Notes under the pieces: generated by a model
Databases searched by the model: none
The model's input: only the letters and a program-made list of their open reading frames with translations
What the model was told of the DNA's origin: nothing
Made by a program: the position numbers and the translations under genes
Source: Pantoea sp050157905
GTDB taxonomy: Bacteria > Pseudomonadota > Gammaproteobacteria > Enterobacterales > Enterobacteriaceae
Direction of reading: 5' to 3'
NCBI RefSeq assembly: GCF_050157905.1
Contig: NZ_JBKIWZ010000003.1
Coordinates: 248,001-312,000, forward strand
Length of the DNA stretch: 64,000 bases
In this document: positions 62,389 to 64,000 of the stretch, piece after piece
Numbering within the stretch: position 1 is the stretch's first letter
Layout: every line of letters begins with the position of its first letter

Positions 62389-63951
62389 TTAAATATGGAA
62401 AGCGTTAACCGTTTCGCGTAAAGAGTGAGCCTGGGCAGAGAGCGACTGAGATGCGGTTGAAGACTCCTCCACCAGCGCGGCATTATTCTGCGTGACGCCA
62501 TCCATCTGATTCACCGCAATGCTGACCTGGGAAATGCCCTGCATCTGTTCAGCGGAAGCCAGTGAGATATTGTCCATCGCATCAGCCAGTTTCCCGACCA
62601 TCGCATTAATCTGCAGGATACTTTTGCCGGTTCCGGTAGCGACGTCTACGCCACTCTCAACCTGTGCTACTGCCTCCTCGATTAGCACTTTGATATCTCT
62701 GGCTGCAGTCGCGCTTCGCTGTGCCAGCGTCCGGACTTCACCTGCCACCACCGCAAAGCCACGCCCCTGTTCGCCTGCGCGCGCGGCTTCCACCGCCGCG
62801 TTAAGCGCCAGAATGTTGGTCTGGAAAGCGATGCCCTCAATAACGGATGTGATGTCCCTGACTTTGGTCGCGCTGTTTGAAATATCGTTCATCGTGTCTG
62901 ACATACGATGCATATCGCTTTCACCGGAGCGCGCCAGCGCAGCGGTTTCGCGAGCCGACGCTGCCGTCTGCTGTGCCGTTGCGGTGTTGCTTTTCACCGT
63001 TGCGGTCAGTTGTTCGATACTGGCCGCAGTTTCCTGCAGTGCGGCCGCCTGCTGCTCGGTACGTGAAGAGAGTTCAGTATTGCCCTGAGAAATCTCATCT
63101 GCGGCCATCGCGACAGAAGAGGAGGCGTCTTTGATGTGCGAAACCAGGTCGCGCAGATTGGTCTGCATACTCTCCAGCGAAGCCATCAGGCTGGCGCTGT
63201 CCCCTTTACGCAGAGTAACGGCCGTCGTCAGATCGCCAGCGGCAATAGCCGCAGCCAGGTGCTGAGCTTGTGAAGGCTCCCCTCCAAGCTGGGATTTGAT
63301 CCGGCGCGTAATGAGGGCACTCATGACAAACCCCATCACCACAAACAGCGTCGTCAGGGCCGCGAGGGTCATGTAAACGCCTGACAACGCCTCACTGGAG
63401 GTTTCCGCGGTCTTGCCCGTCACCCTGGCCTGATAGTCCACCATCCCATTCACGGCAACCCGGTATTGCTCAACTACCGGGATCAATCCCTCGCGAAGCC
63501 TGCCCGGGAAAGCGGCCGCATCGGCGCTGAAGAGGGTCTGCGCAGCCTGATTCAGTGGCCCCGCGGCGTCTTCAATTTTCTTTAAATTTCCGGAGGCTTC
63601 ATCCACCTCGGCCAGGTTAATCCCGGGGATGCTTTTCGCGCCGTTAATCAGCGTACGAAAATGCGCAATCGTAGTGTCGCTGTTTGACTGCAGATCAAAA
63701 AACTGCGTTTTCACCTGCGGCTGCGTCTCTGAAGAAACGGACAATAAAAGTGCCGTCTGCTGCGTTAAGTTATCTTTAAGTGTCTGGAGCGTCTGAAGGT
63801 CGGTCAGTCGCGCACGCGTTAATTTCTGCTGATCGCTGGCCGTATTAAGTTTAAATCCGGCAAAGGCGGTTACAAAAACTCCCATCAGAATAACGGTCAG
63901 AAATGCGGCATTGAGCATGACGCTTAACTTCATTTTTTTGTACTGTTTCAT
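62389..63951 (-). CDS. Methyl-accepting chemotaxis protein, 4HB type
   Basis: A 520-residue chemoreceptor. A helix at about residues 9-30 is followed by a short four-helix-bundle-like sensor (to about 190), a second helix (about 195-215), HAMP and the signalling hairpin with EQGRGFAVVAGEVRTLAQRSA. It ends LRETVNAFHI, again without a NWETF pentapeptide. The 4HB sensor suits amino acids or peptides, ligand unknown. The ATG at 63951 starts MKQYKKMKLSVML, with GGGGC upstream; the longer frame would add an unlikely segment. Confidence 0.92.
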   Translation of the reverse strand: MKQYKKMKLSVMLNAAFLTVILMGVFVTAFAGFKLNTASDQQKLTRARLTDLQTLQTLKDNLTQQTALLLSVSSETQPQVKTQFFDLQSNSDTTIAHFRTLINGAKSIPGINLAEVDEASGNLKKIEDAAGPLNQAAQTLFSADAAAFPGRLREGLIPVVEQYRVAVNGMVDYQARVTGKTAETSSEALSGVYMTLAALTTLFVVMGFVMSALITRRIKSQLGGEPSQAQHLAAAIAAGDLTTAVTLRKGDSASLMASLESMQTNLRDLVSHIKDASSSVAMAADEISQGNTELSSRTEQQAAALQETAASIEQLTATVKSNTATAQQTAASARETAALARSGESDMHRMSDTMNDISNSATKVRDITSVIEGIAFQTNILALNAAVEAARAGEQGRGFAVVAGEVRTLAQRSATAARDIKVLIEEAVAQVESGVDVATGTGKSILQINAMVGKLADAMDNISLASAEQMQGISQVSIAVNQMDGVTQNNAALVEESSTASQSLSAQAHSLRETVNAFHI

Positions 63952-64000
63952 GGATAGCCCCGAAGTAATCAAAAAGGATGCGTTCAGCGACACATCCCTG

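Noticed and set aside
1..64000. CRISPR arrays, tRNA, rRNA and complete insertion sequences
   Set aside because: I scanned for repeat-spacer patterns, cloverleaf sequences and transposase frames and found none.

Overview
The window looks like accessory DNA of an Erwiniaceae enterobacterium, most likely Pantoea. The evidence is GC-rich enteric codon use, a close FhuE-type receptor, FetAB, PagP, YebG and Mig-14, and a desferrioxamine cluster of the dfoJACS type known from Pantoea and Erwinia. No rRNA, tRNA, replication or partition gene is visible. The mix of catabolic, iron, efflux and host-interaction cassettes would suit a large Pantoea plasmid, but the window alone cannot decide between plasmid and chromosome.

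Layout. 1-6631: end of a MetQ/NlpA lipoprotein, an orphan phage-type Rha/KilAC antirepressor, a RibH2-type lumazine synthase, small proteins, and a glutamate-dehydrogenase gene broken by one base. 6673-13167: a ROK repressor divergent from a five-gene sugar ABC operon with a PfkB kinase; a perfect palindrome lies between them. 13323-17310: a chemoreceptor, a tiny membrane protein with its own terminator, a Fic AMPylase behind a 30-bp palindrome, and LexA-controlled yebG. 17452-18803: a translationally coupled HAM1-like / SIR2-like pair that resembles a nucleotide-sensing NADase phage-defence module. 18959-26618: an eight-gene operon (two flavin monooxygenases, amidohydrolase, GNAT, polar amino-acid ABC transporter) with the make-up of the Bacillus yxe/ytm S-(2-succino)cysteine salvage operons; the last gene carries a nonsense codon. 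27126-30558: a GntR/UTRA regulator divergent from an ascorbate-family PTS whose IIB gene is frameshifted in a C run.

31066-42271: desferrioxamine biosynthesis and export (dfoJ, dfoA, dfoC, dfoS), a second M20 amidohydrolase and a FhuE-type receptor, with Fur-like boxes before dfoJ and fhuE. 43029-47980: pagP, an orphan tyrosine integrase, an acyl reductase-like SDR and mig-14; possible PhoP direct repeats precede pagP and mig-14. 48139-54346: an AdeAB-like RND pump with an AdeRS-like two-component system. 54517-64000: small secreted proteins, an ABM-type monooxygenase, FetAB, DUF1345, DinB, DUF3147, cytochrome b561, DUF1232 and a second chemoreceptor.

The most interesting item is the HAM1-SIR2 pair. 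The HAM1-like partner has lost residues expected for catalysis and base recognition, as would suit a sensor, and the pair lacks the deaminase gene of the related three-gene Kongming system. Three genes (dehydrogenase, PTS IIB, binding protein) carry single-base lesions. These may be real decay or sequencing errors and should be checked against reads.
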